From an uncultured Poribacteria bacterium (lineage in GTDB: Bacteria > Poribacteria > WGA-4E > WGA-3G): a DNA stretch of 64,000 nucleotides. Positions 1 through 7,844 of this stretch are shown here, piece after piece; the first letter of the stretch is position 1, and each line of letters opens with the position of its first letter. Where the stretch lies: positions 496,001 to 560,000 of the forward strand of contig OX639992.1 of NCBI GenBank assembly GCA_951828515.1. Direction: 5' to 3'. The notes under the pieces are model-generated. The model ran no database searches. It saw nothing but the letters and a program-made list of their open reading frames with translations, and was not told where the DNA came from. Made by a program: the position numbers and the translations under genes.

Positions 1-2
1 CG

Positions 3-110
3 CTAACGGAAGCCGACGAGGCAACTATCAACGAGCTTGTTCCACCCGGAGAACATACGGGCAAAGGATATAACGATCCTGCGTATCCGGTATTGGGACG
101 GTTCAGATAA
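3..110 (+). CDS. C-terminal fragment of a protein, possibly aldo/keto reductase
   Basis: The window opens inside an open frame that ends with TAA at 108-110. The visible 35 residues include the stretch NELVPPGEHTGKGY and end in VLGRFR. The pattern 'L(T/S)EA...I..LVPPG.H' resembles the extreme C-terminus of aldo/keto reductases, but too little is present to be sure. The start lies outside the window. It is the only plus-strand gene before the minus-strand cluster that follows. Confidence 0.45.
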   Translation, partial: LTEADEATINELVPPGEHTGKGYNDPAYPVLGRFR

Positions 111-215
111 GTGTAAAGCGCGTGGCGGTGGAATTGTTCGTAGGACTTGTGTAATTTTAGCGGATGGTGCGGTTAGATGAAGATTAAGAATTTAATCGGA
201 TAGTTTTTACCGATA

Positions 216-247
216 CCCGGTGCGGTTAGGAAACCGCACCTACCGGG
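216..247. repeat. REP-like hairpin, GGTGCGGTT family
   Basis: GGTGCGGTT (219-227) pairs with AACCGCACC (232-240) around a 4-nt loop, framed by CCCGG and CCGGG. A half copy (AAACCGCACCTACCGGG) follows at about 283-299, and a full copy sits at 2738-2768. The rest of 111-355 holds no gene that I can support. Confidence 0.8.
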
Positions 248-355
248 CCTGGGGGAACATAGAATTACCCAAAAACCCTCATGAAACCGCACCTACCGGG
301 TTCAGAGCGCGAACTTCGGCTGGTTTCCCAGCGAGTCCCTCCATAAGGGATTTGC

Positions 356-1231
356 TCACCTGAGCCACGATAAGATTCTGGAAAAGGCACGAGAATGCTC
401 TTTGACGAGGAAGAAATTTCTTTTGGGTGAATCAGAAAGCTTCTTACATCGCCGGATAGAATATTTCTTGATTTCATAAAGTTGATACCCTAAATCTGCA
501 ACGTAATTTTCTATCTCTCCGAACATGGTCTGATTTGTTTCCCCAACATCTTTCAACTCCGCCATTAAGAGAGGTGCGTGCGTTTTTAAGCAGTGCTCAC
601 CACCACGTAGCACCTCTAATTGATACCCCTCTACATCAATCTTGATGAAATCCGGAACTGGAAGTTCCTGGGTGAGATTGTCAATCGTATCAAGCGTTAC
701 ACGTTCCGATGCCGCTCGTCCGTTGGGATACTTTAAGGAAGCAGTGCCTTCGGCAAGTCCCGCCTCGGCGTAGTAGAGATGCCGTTGTTCTACCGTGTCA
801 CCAAGCCCTTTATTGACAACAGTAACATTCGTGAACCGATTCAGAGAGACATTCTCATGAAGGTAGCCACAGGTACGTAAAGCAGGTTCAAATGCGACGA
901 CAGTACCAGCATCTTCAACCCGTGAGGCGAGGAGACACGTATAAAACCCGATGTTCGCCCCGATGTCCCAACAGACATCTCCCGGCTGAATAATCTTCAG
1001 GAGTTTGGTAACGACATGCCTCTCATCATGCGTCCCGTAAAAATAGAGATACTGGTGCTCAGGATTCGTGAGATTGACTTTCAGTCGGAAACCGTATTTG
1101 CTCTCAAAGACAGCAATAGGGTCATCCGGTGTAATCAAATCCCTTGTTAACTTTAACAGCAAACGTTTCCCGTCAGTGATTGGACACCATCGGAGGTAGT
1201 TACGGACAAGATAGTTGAGAGGCAGGTTCAT
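356..1231 (-). CDS. FkbM family methyltransferase
   Basis: A 291-residue SAM-dependent methyltransferase of the FkbM type, which usually O-methylates sugars or natural products. The SAM motif I is CWDIGANIGFYTCLLA (about residues 88-103), followed by the acidic motif VAFEPALRT. The family-typical segment IKIDVEGYQLEVLRGG comes later, about residues 197-212. Length is normal. Its ATG overlaps the stop of the upstream PhyH gene by 4 bp (ATGA), so the two are very likely co-translated. The substrate cannot be told from sequence; linkage to a dioxygenase suggests modification of a glycan or small molecule, which is inference. Confidence 0.88.
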   Translation of the reverse strand: MNLPLNYLVRNYLRWCPITDGKRLLLKLTRDLITPDDPIAVFESKYGFRLKVNLTNPEHQYLYFYGTHDERHVVTKLLKIIQPGDVCWDIGANIGFYTCLLASRVEDAGTVVAFEPALRTCGYLHENVSLNRFTNVTVVNKGLGDTVEQRHLYYAEAGLAEGTASLKYPNGRAASERVTLDTIDNLTQELPVPDFIKIDVEGYQLEVLRGGEHCLKTHAPLLMAELKDVGETNQTMFGEIENYVADLGYQLYEIKKYSIRRCKKLSDSPKRNFFLVKEHSRAFSRILSWLR

Positions 1232-2046
1232 CCCCAGGCCTCAAGTCCTAACAACTTTTTGCCGAGTTCGGTCAGATACGCGGTATCGCCGGATTCATGC
1301 TCTTTTTCTTCACGTTCGCCACTAAAACCCGCCATCCGCTCTTTCCATGCGTTGATACGGCGTTCGCGTGCTTCCGGATTCGCTTCTCCTGACGGGGACA
1401 TAGTGATGTATTGTGCAACACGTGGCGCATCACCCGTGTTGATACCGGCACTATGAGGCAACGCACTGTGCCAAATAACGAGATCACCGGCTTTTCCGGG
1501 CACAGGCACTGCGCCGAGTGCCACTAAATCTTGTTGCCTCGGGTCAGCATCCGACGGAAGACTCTTTATCCACTCCTCAATCCTATTGTGGAACCCAGGC
1601 ACACATGTAAATGCCCCTTGATTGGCAGCAGTATCGGTAAGATAAAGCACACCTTGGACGTGGAACCGGAAAGGAAGGTCTACAGACGCATCCCAATGGA
1701 GACCTAAGTTTGTCCGTTCAAATTTTCCAGAAAGGTTGGGTGGACTCATGCTGGCACGGTCGAAACTCACCCAAAGTTTCTCATTATCCCAAATCTCGGT
1801 GAAAGCTTGATGCACGCGCGGATATTGACGAGTTGCCCATAGAGCCGGGTGCTGATAGATTTCGACCATGATGCCTTTACGAGGCGGGTCGGGATACCAA
1901 GTGTCTGGATCGTTGGCATCCATCTCAAGGAAATCCCAGACGGCTTGTGCCACATTCTGTATTAATTCTGGGGGTGCGGCATTGCGGATAACGACATAAC
2001 CGTTCTCTTCCCAGAACGCGCGATCTTCAGAACTCAAAACAGCCAT
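1228..2046 (-). CDS. phytanoyl-CoA dioxygenase (PhyH) family protein
   Basis: A 272-residue Fe(II)/2-oxoglutarate-dependent oxygenase of the PhyH family. The N-terminus (FWEENGYVVIRNAAPPE) is typical. The HxD iron motif is visible as GLHWDAS, the distal His is probably in WHSALPHSAG, and the 2-oxoglutarate-binding Arg would be in DAPRVAQY. All metal ligands therefore look intact, unlike the two paralogues at 55-57 kb. The leader AAGGAAAATTAAAA precedes ATG. The next gene (FkbM) overlaps by 4 bp. The substrate is unknown; such enzymes hydroxylate or halogenate diverse compounds. Confidence 0.88.
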   Translation of the reverse strand: MAVLSSEDRAFWEENGYVVIRNAAPPELIQNVAQAVWDFLEMDANDPDTWYPDPPRKGIMVEIYQHPALWATRQYPRVHQAFTEIWDNEKLWVSFDRASMSPPNLSGKFERTNLGLHWDASVDLPFRFHVQGVLYLTDTAANQGAFTCVPGFHNRIEEWIKSLPSDADPRQQDLVALGAVPVPGKAGDLVIWHSALPHSAGINTGDAPRVAQYITMSPSGEANPEARERRINAWKERMAGFSGEREEKEHESGDTAYLTELGKKLLGLEAWG

Positions 2047-2092
2047 TTTTAATTTTCCTTATTCGTTAGTAGCAAGTGGAATTATTAGTATT

Positions 2093-2551
2093 TTACCCCA
2101 ACCGGCGTAAGAAAGCAGAGAGAAAAATAACTATCAATCCGAAAATTACAGTAAGGTTGAGCCACGGTGCTGGTTTCTTCTGAAATACATCAAAGACAGG
2201 ATAGGGGAACGTTAGGATAATTGCTAATGTAAATATCAAGAAGACGATAAAAAGTTTCACTCCCAAGACGAGGATATAGAGCGAGTAATCTGATACAATC
2301 CCTCCAGTAGCGGCAACTGCGCGTGCGGCGCGAAAGAAGGTGATGAAATTATACAATCCGGATATGAGGACGGTTAACAATGCCGTCCAGACAATACCAC
2401 CGAAGCGTCTTAATGCGGATGAGATCAATGCTTCCGGTTTAGAAGCCTGTTCGGCAATCGGGAGTAAAACAACGCGAAAAAAAAAGAATCCTCCTATCAT
2501 CAGAACGACGGAGCCGATATGTATCCATTGCATCAACGATTTCAGAAACAT
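2093..2551 (-). CDS. small membrane protein, CopD-like
   Basis: A 152-residue protein with about four hydrophobic helices (FLKSLMQWIHIGSVVLMIGG; IVWTALLTVLISGLYNFI; YILVLGVKLFIVFLIFTL; WLNLTVIFGLIVIFLSAFL). The N-terminal WIHIG...FFFFRVVLLP pattern resembles the CopD/DUF2269-like family of integral membrane proteins. No metal-binding residues stand out beyond one His in the first helix. It lies 46 bp upstream of the PhyH gene on the same strand and may share its transcript. Function is not known. Confidence 0.75.
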   Translation of the reverse strand: MFLKSLMQWIHIGSVVLMIGGFFFFRVVLLPIAEQASKPEALISSALRRFGGIVWTALLTVLISGLYNFITFFRAARAVAATGGIVSDYSLYILVLGVKLFIVFLIFTLAIILTFPYPVFDVFQKKPAPWLNLTVIFGLIVIFLSAFLRRLG

Positions 2552-2737
2552 TTTTTTAATTATTGGGTTTTCGTGCCGATTTTTCTGGATTTGATCAGCA
2601 ACTCGCCTCCGTTATAAATGCTAAAGCACGAGTTGATGGTCAAAAAATCGGGTTTTCGATGTGTTCCAACAACACAGGAACTAATACCAATTCTGATTGA
2701 TGATTCCTCTTAAAAGGTCCCACTGTTTTTGGTTATG

Positions 2738-2768
2738 CCCGGTGCGGTTAGGAAACCGCACCTACCGG
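2738..2768. repeat. REP-like hairpin, second GGTGCGGTT copy
   Basis: Near-identical to the hairpin at 216-247: GGTGCGGTT, AGGA loop, AACCGCACC, then TACCGGGG. It lies between the small membrane protein gene and the molybdoenzyme operon in a 372-bp gap that also contains the terminator at 2851-2887. Confidence 0.8.
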
Positions 2769-2850
2769 GGTCAGGATGAATGTTGCGGTTAATGCGATAT
2801 AAACTTTTAGAAATGGTATAAAACATGCAAAAACAGATAGAGACTATAGC

Positions 2851-2887
2851 AGAAGGGCAGCCGGTTTCGCGTACCGACTGCCCTTCT
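2851..2887 (-). terminator. hairpin terminator of the molybdoenzyme operon
   Basis: AGAAGGGCAG (2851-2860) pairs perfectly with CTGCCCTTCT (2878-2887), and the stem can extend inward through CCGGT/ACCG. It lies 37 bp beyond the last stop of the minus-strand operon. In the minus direction a TTTTT tract follows about 18 nt later, which is farther than in a classical terminator. Confidence 0.6.
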
Positions 2888-2923
2888 CCGTTTTGTCATT
2901 CTTATGTTCCAGCCGTTGCGACG

Positions 2924-3163
2924 TTACACCACTGGCTCACCACCAACAGGGTTAAAACAGTTGCGCGACTGCTTACAAGCGTCTGGCGATACAAATTCGT
3001 CATCGGGTCCTACGACTTGCATGGTGCAATTGCACCAATAGTGCGAACCTGGATTGTTTTCAACGAGGTTCTGCAAGTTGCCGCCCGGAATGTAAATCGC
3101 CTTCGTCCGAAGATACTGACATATCGGGCGATTAAAGATTGGAAGTGCTTTTCCTTGTAACAT
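2924..3163 (-). CDS. small Cys-rich protein, last gene of molybdoenzyme operon
   Basis: A 79-residue protein that I do not recognise. Cysteines are arranged as ICQYL, HYWCNCTM and DACKQSRNC, spaced well enough to bind a metal or Fe-S cluster. The start is well supported: AAAGGAG overlaps the stop of the FAD-subunit gene and lies 6 nt before ATG, 12 bp after that stop. The overlapping plus-strand reading frame at 2825-3160 runs through the terminator and is rejected. Position suggests an accessory or electron-transfer role for the oxidoreductase, which is inference. Confidence 0.65.
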   Translation of the reverse strand: MLQGKALPIFNRPICQYLRTKAIYIPGGNLQNLVENNPGSHYWCNCTMQVVGPDDEFVSPDACKQSRNCFNPVGGEPVV

Positions 3164-3175
3164 ATCAATGCTCCT

Positions 3176-4156
3176 TTAGCTTGCAGCCATCATCGCGGCA
3201 CGACTGACGAGATTCTGTGTTAAAGTCACCTTATACGCATTGTCGTTCAAGGGTTGTGCGTCCTTGACGGCATCTGCTCCGGCTTGTTGGCTCACCGATT
3301 CGTCGATCATCTTGCCGGTGACCGCCGCTTCAGCTTCTTTAGAACGCCACGGTGCGGGAGCGACACCGCCGAGAACGATACTCGCGGTTTTACAGGTCTT
3401 CCCGTCCATTTCAAAAACACCTGCAACGCTTGACAACGCGAAGTCGGGGGCACCCTTCTCCTGCGCCTTTAAATAGAAACTCTTTGTATTCGGCTTCGGT
3501 GCCGGGACGCTAACTTCAACAACAATTTCGTTGGGTTCCAGCACATTTTCCCGGAACGGATTCGCAGCGGGTAATGTAAAGAATTCCTCAAGCGACATGT
3601 TTTTCACGCCTTCAGGTCCGACGATTTCGACCGAGGCACCCAAGGCAATCAATGCTGGTGCGAGGTCCGAAGGATGGACAATGTAGACCGGATCGCCACC
3701 GAGGATCGCATGATATTTGCTCAAACCATCAACTGCATAACAGATGTCTCCACCCTTTTTCAGGCAATTAGTGGTTTCATCCCGGTAGTACCAACACCGC
3801 GGACGCTGGCAGAGATTTCCGCCGAGTGTCCCGACGTTCCGAATCTGTGGCGTAGCGACAGAACCGGCAGCCTGTGATAGCACGGTATAGTGATGCTGGA
3901 TAGTCGGATGCATAGCGATGTCAGCGACAGTGGCCAATGCACCGATTTTCAAGCCTGAGGCATCCGCCTCAATACCATCCATCCCGGGCAACGTCTTGAG
4001 ATTAACAAGCGTCTTGGGGGTTTCAATGTACTCTTTGAGTTCTGCGAGCAGATCCGTGCCGCCGGCGATAAGCATGACTTCGCCCCAACCGCTTTCACTC
4101 AGGAGTGACGTGACCTGCTCCAGACTGGTAGCGTTAACGTAACTGAATTTTTCCAT
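3176..4156 (-). CDS. xanthine dehydrogenase-type FAD-binding subunit
   Basis: A 326-residue medium subunit of a molybdenum hydroxylase. The FAD-binding motif LIAGGTDLLAELKE is near the N-terminus, and ATPQIRNVGTLGGNLCQRPR matches the second FAD loop. Between them and the C-terminal domain lies an insert with cysteines (CQRPRCWYY; TNCLKKGGDIC), as in the PaoB/4-hydroxybenzoyl-CoA reductase beta group, where it holds an extra [4Fe-4S] cluster. The gene is 11 bp downstream of the molybdopterin subunit. Electrons would pass from Mo through Fe-S to this FAD. Confidence 0.93.
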   Translation of the reverse strand: MEKFSYVNATSLEQVTSLLSESGWGEVMLIAGGTDLLAELKEYIETPKTLVNLKTLPGMDGIEADASGLKIGALATVADIAMHPTIQHHYTVLSQAAGSVATPQIRNVGTLGGNLCQRPRCWYYRDETTNCLKKGGDICYAVDGLSKYHAILGGDPVYIVHPSDLAPALIALGASVEIVGPEGVKNMSLEEFFTLPAANPFRENVLEPNEIVVEVSVPAPKPNTKSFYLKAQEKGAPDFALSSVAGVFEMDGKTCKTASIVLGGVAPAPWRSKEAEAAVTGKMIDESVSQQAGADAVKDAQPLNDNAYKVTLTQNLVSRAAMMAAS

Positions 4157-4167
4157 TGCTTACCTCC

Positions 4168-6285
4168 TTATGCCTTCTCGGCGAGTGCGTCAAGGATCTT
4201 ATCGGGTGTTATCGGTAACGACCGAATCCGAACGCCTATCGCATTGTAAACGGCATTCGCGATAGCCCCAGGTGTCGGAATACACGGTGGTTCACCGACC
4301 CCTGTAACTTTGCGGTGCGTATCGAAAACAATGGATTTAATTTCAGGGATCTCGAAAGTCCCAGGAACCTTGTAGTCCTCAAGGTTGGCGTTGAGCATTC
4401 GTCCTGTCACCGGGTCCATGAACCGCTCTTCAAGCAGTGCCTGTCCCAACCCCATGATAACACCGCCATTAATCTGGCTTTCAGTCGTCAACCTGTTAAT
4501 CGCTAATCCGCAATCCTGAACGGCGACAATTTTGACGACCCTGATAGCCCCAGTTTGTGTATCAATTTCAACTTCAGCGAACTGGGTACCTGCGGCTCCG
4601 TTTTGGCGGAGGTCCTCTTCCCAAGTCCCACCTTCGCTAATGCTCTCCATGCCGAGCTGTCCGGCAGCCTGTTTCCACGTAATTGTCTTGGTTCTGTCAG
4701 AAACAACGTAGATAGTGCCAGTGCCGACCCGAAGGTCTCCGACAGGTGCCTCAAGTAAAGGCGCGATACGTTCAAATAATTTCTGTTTCGCCGCCGCTGC
4801 TGCGGTTTTGATAACAGGTGCGACTGAAGGCGTGGTTTGACTACCACCACTCCCGCCAGAGGGTAATCCGGGTTGGCTATCGCCAACCTTTACACGGACA
4901 TCCGTAGTCTCAAGACCGAATTCTTCGGCAACAATCATCGCAATAACCGTTCGGACACCGGTTCCTATGTCTTGTGTGCCCGTAACGGCTTCAACAGTGC
5001 CGTCAGCATTGATAGTGACCCGCGCTTCTGTGCCGCGTCCACCGCCACCTCCCCATTGTCCGCTACCAAGTCCTATGCCGCGTTTTTCCACGCCTGTACC
5101 GGAGCCTGGTACGCTGTTACGGCGGTGCCAACCTATCTCTTGCGCGCCGAGAGTGTATTGTGCCTGACGTACTTCATTTGGATCATTGATACGACGAAAT
5201 TCCAACGGGTTCATACCGAGTTTTTCGGCAAGCTCATCCATCAGAGAATCCATCGCGAACGCACCCTGCGGATGCCCAGGGGCGCGCATTGCGCGTTGGT
5301 TACCGGCGTTGACAGCCACGTTAACCCGTTCTGCCCGACTGTTCGGTACGTGGTAGACGTAGGGTCCCGTGAAACCTGCTCCACTGGAGATGCCGCCTGT
5401 GCCGTAGCCCTTCATATCGTAAGCAATAAGCCGTCCATCGCGGGTCGCGCCCGCACGGACACTCTGTGTCATTGAGGGTCTATTGCCAGCGACAAGATGC
5501 TCCGCTTTCCGAGTCAGCATTAATTTCACGGCTTTGCCAGTAATGCGTGCCAACTCGACCGCTGTGCGTCCTTCTGTACCGGGTCCGAATTTACTTCCAA
5601 ATCCGCCACCCATGTGCTCTGTAATGACCCGAACCTGGTTCGCCGGCAATTCAAAGTGTTGCGCGAAATCGTTGCGAACCCCAAAAACACCTTGTGTAGA
5701 TGCCCAAACGGTAAGATTTTGATCATCTTCCCATTTTGCGACGTGTCCGTGTGTTTCCAAACAAACGTGCGTCTGAACAGGTGTATGATAGGTAGCCTCG
5801 ACATCAACAGCGGCTTCAGCAAATCCTGCATTGATATCGCCGTCTTCCCTAATATTGGGTTCACTCTGATTGCCCGCCCAATCCTCTCGGATTTGTGGTG
5901 CGTCCGCTGCCATCGCGTCCGCTTCAGTGACGACGTGCGGCAATTCCTCTAAGTCAACATAAATGAGTCGGATCGCGTCCTTAGCGATGTCATCCGTTTC
6001 AGCGGCAACAGCGGCAATCTCTTGCCCTTGATACCGGAGTTTATTACCCACTTCAATGAGCGGAATAACAGCCTTGACCCCGGGTAATGCCTCTGCTTCG
6101 CTCAGGTCAATACCCATAACGGTCGCGTGTGGGGTTTCAGAACGTAAGATGCGTCCGTAAAGCATTCCGGGTTCATTGATGTCAAAAGTATACTTCGCCT
6201 TTCCAGTGACTTTATCCTTACCGGACAAACGGGTTACCCGTTTCCCGATGAGGCGTGATTCACTTGCTTCTCCCCATGATGCCAT
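4168..6285 (-). CDS. xanthine dehydrogenase-type molybdopterin-binding subunit
   Basis: A 705-residue catalytic subunit of the xanthine dehydrogenase/aldehyde oxidase family, close in length to PaoC/YagR-type subunits. Visible landmarks are MGGGFGSKFGPGTEGR (molybdopterin-contacting loop), the Gly-rich run SGQWGGGGGRGTEARV, and the C-terminal VTGVGEPPCIPTPGAIA, which carries the active-site Glu that activates the attacking water. The substrate (an aldehyde, purine or N-heterocycle) cannot be predicted. The order Fe-S, Mo, FAD is the same as in E. coli paoABC. It probably depends on moaD/moaE at 13.7-14.4 kb for its cofactor. Confidence 0.95.
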   Translation of the reverse strand: MASWGEASESRLIGKRVTRLSGKDKVTGKAKYTFDINEPGMLYGRILRSETPHATVMGIDLSEAEALPGVKAVIPLIEVGNKLRYQGQEIAAVAAETDDIAKDAIRLIYVDLEELPHVVTEADAMAADAPQIREDWAGNQSEPNIREDGDINAGFAEAAVDVEATYHTPVQTHVCLETHGHVAKWEDDQNLTVWASTQGVFGVRNDFAQHFELPANQVRVITEHMGGGFGSKFGPGTEGRTAVELARITGKAVKLMLTRKAEHLVAGNRPSMTQSVRAGATRDGRLIAYDMKGYGTGGISSGAGFTGPYVYHVPNSRAERVNVAVNAGNQRAMRAPGHPQGAFAMDSLMDELAEKLGMNPLEFRRINDPNEVRQAQYTLGAQEIGWHRRNSVPGSGTGVEKRGIGLGSGQWGGGGGRGTEARVTINADGTVEAVTGTQDIGTGVRTVIAMIVAEEFGLETTDVRVKVGDSQPGLPSGGSGGSQTTPSVAPVIKTAAAAAKQKLFERIAPLLEAPVGDLRVGTGTIYVVSDRTKTITWKQAAGQLGMESISEGGTWEEDLRQNGAAGTQFAEVEIDTQTGAIRVVKIVAVQDCGLAINRLTTESQINGGVIMGLGQALLEERFMDPVTGRMLNANLEDYKVPGTFEIPEIKSIVFDTHRKVTGVGEPPCIPTPGAIANAVYNAIGVRIRSLPITPDKILDALAEKA

Positions 6286-6362
6286 GCGTTTTCCTCCTAT
6301 AGCCTACTGCTGCATTGGCGCGGCAGGCTCTTGCGTCTCGCAAGTCAAGCCTTGCTTTCAAA

Positions 6363-6998
6363 TCACGACTTCCGTGATGCGGTTTTGACAGCATCAAAGA
6401 TGAATGGATAGGTTCCACAGCGACAGGTGTTGCCAGACAAGCCGACTTTAATTTCTTCGACCGTCGGTTTAGAGTTTTCGTTCAACAGTGCTGCGGATGA
6501 GACGATGAAACCGGGTGTGCAGAATCCGCACATCAGCGCGTCGTGTTGGACGAATGCTTCCTGAACTGGGTGCAAATCGTCGCCGTCTGCTAATCCCTCG
6601 ACGGTTGTTATCTGCTTACCCTGTGCATCAATTGCGAGCATCATGCAAGCGTAGACCGACTTCCCATCTACCATGACGGTACAGCCACCACATTCACCAC
6701 GATCGCAAATTAGTTTGGCACCGGTTAAGTCAATGTTGCTCCCACTTGTATCAATTCCATCCCGTAAAACGGTTAAAAGCGTTGTTCGCGCTTCAACCTC
6801 GATCTGATACGATTTACCGTTGATATTGAGTTGAATTGTCGCATTCGCGACAGCGTCGCCCGCTTGGGCATCGGCGGCTTTTTCACTGCCGATTAAGACG
6901 CTGGGTGCGACAGTTGCGGCAACGGTACCAGTACCTACGCCTTTCAAGAAATTCCGGCGCGAGATGTTCGTTCCCTGTTTTTTCTCTTTATCAGGCAT
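6363..6998 (-). CDS. Tat-exported [2Fe-2S] subunit of molybdoenzyme
   Basis: A 211-residue Fe-S subunit with a Tat signal at the N-terminus (SRRNFLKG followed by a hydrophobic, Ala-rich stretch). Two [2Fe-2S] sites are visible: CDRGECGGC...C in the plant-ferredoxin-like domain, and CGFCTPGF...NTCRCGTY in the C-terminal domain. Only this subunit has the twin-Arg signal, so the folded heterotrimer probably crosses the membrane together, as for PaoABC. tatA and tatC are in this window (28.4-29.4 kb). First gene of the operon, with a purine-rich AAAGGAGG Shine-Dalgarno a few bases before ATG. Confidence 0.94.
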   Translation of the reverse strand: MPDKEKKQGTNISRRNFLKGVGTGTVAATVAPSVLIGSEKAADAQAGDAVANATIQLNINGKSYQIEVEARTTLLTVLRDGIDTSGSNIDLTGAKLICDRGECGGCTVMVDGKSVYACMMLAIDAQGKQITTVEGLADGDDLHPVQEAFVQHDALMCGFCTPGFIVSSAALLNENSKPTVEEIKVGLSGNTCRCGTYPFIFDAVKTASRKS

Positions 6999-7297
6999 GC
7001 GGTACCTCCTTTAAAGGTGAGTTCGGATTAACGTTATGTTCATCGCGTTGATAGAAAAATGCGTTATCTCTCAATTTCCCCCAGTATATTATATTTCACT
7101 TTTTTTATCAAGAAAAAAAACGAGCGAGCGACAATTAGGTTTCAGTTTCCACATTCTGATGAACGTAAGACCATTTGATTTTCAGGGATGAAAGGTGAAA
7201 CCACAAACCCCACCAGCAATGAAGATATTTTTCCATAAGTCTTTTCTCCATAGAACTAAAGTACGGTAAATAATTTTGCTGTGAAGATGAAAATTGA

Positions 7298-7327
7298 TTG
7301 GCAATTTTTGTCAGAATAGGGTATCAT
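7298..7327 (+). promoter_or_regulatory. predicted sigma70-type promoter for trx
   Basis: TTGGCA (7298-7303), an 18-bp spacer, TATCAT (7322-7327); the thioredoxin ATG is 84 bp downstream of the -10. The divergent gap 6999-7410 has no gene; its 7085-7130 part is very AT-rich and could hold the promoter of the minus-strand molybdoenzyme operon. Confidence 0.45.
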
Positions 7328-7410
7328 ATTAATGCACACATAAGAGCAATTCTCCAGCACAATATTACACGGTGGCATTTCGCTTACCAGATTCTAAAAA
7401 AGGAGTTATC

Positions 7411-7737
7411 ATGGCTGAAAACACATTTGAAATTAGTGACGATACGTTTGAAGGAATGGTGCTTACATCAGACACACCCATCGTTGTCGACTTTTGGGCA
7501 GAGTGGTGCGGTCCTTGCAAAATGATTGCACCGATCTTGGAGGAACTTGCCGGTGAGAACCCTGAGACTTTTAAAGTTGGAAAAGTAAATGTCGATGACA
7601 ACCGTCAAACCGCGATGCAGTACGGTGTTCGGAGTATCCCAACATTGCTCGTGTTCAAAGACGGCAAAGTTGCGGGACAGATTGTCGGCGCGATGCCCAA
7701 AGATGCACTCAAGAAGAAAATCTTAGACGTCCTATAA
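7411..7737 (+). CDS. trxA: thioredoxin
   Basis: A 108-residue thioredoxin with the redox motif AEWCGPCKM at about residues 28-36, the buried Asp in VVDFWA, and the cis-Pro in RSIPTLLVFK. The start is taken at ATG 7411 because AAAAAAGGAG lies 5 nt upstream; a longer upstream reading would add residues not seen in the family. It reduces disulfides in cytoplasmic proteins. A hairpin follows the stop. Confidence 0.95.
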   Translation: MAENTFEISDDTFEGMVLTSDTPIVVDFWAEWCGPCKMIAPILEELAGENPETFKVGKVNVDDNRQTAMQYGVRSIPTLLVFKDGKVAGQIVGAMPKDALKKKILDVL

Positions 7738-7764
7738 GCACGTCCTGTTCGTAATCACACCTCT

Positions 7765-7808
7765 GGAGAATGGAAGATTTGTAAATCAGATTTACCCTTC
7801 CATTCTCC
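7765..7808 (+). terminator. hairpin after trx
   Basis: GGAGAATGGAAG (7765-7776) pairs with CTTCCATTCTCC (7797-7808), and GTAAAT/ATTTAC pair inside the loop. There is no T-run after it, so termination may be partial, or it could be an mRNA-stabilising hairpin before waaA. Confidence 0.55.
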
Positions 7809-7844
7809 CATCATTCCTATCCCTCCATCCTGCTAAGGTTCACT

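Noticed and set aside
2825-3160. 111-codon plus-strand reading frame
   Set aside because: It runs through the terminator hairpin and antisense to the small Cys-rich gene, which has a good ribosome binding site and operon position.
4873-5475. 200-codon plus-strand frame inside the molybdopterin subunit gene
   Set aside because: Antisense to a clearly conserved 705-residue enzyme; its product has no recognisable domain.
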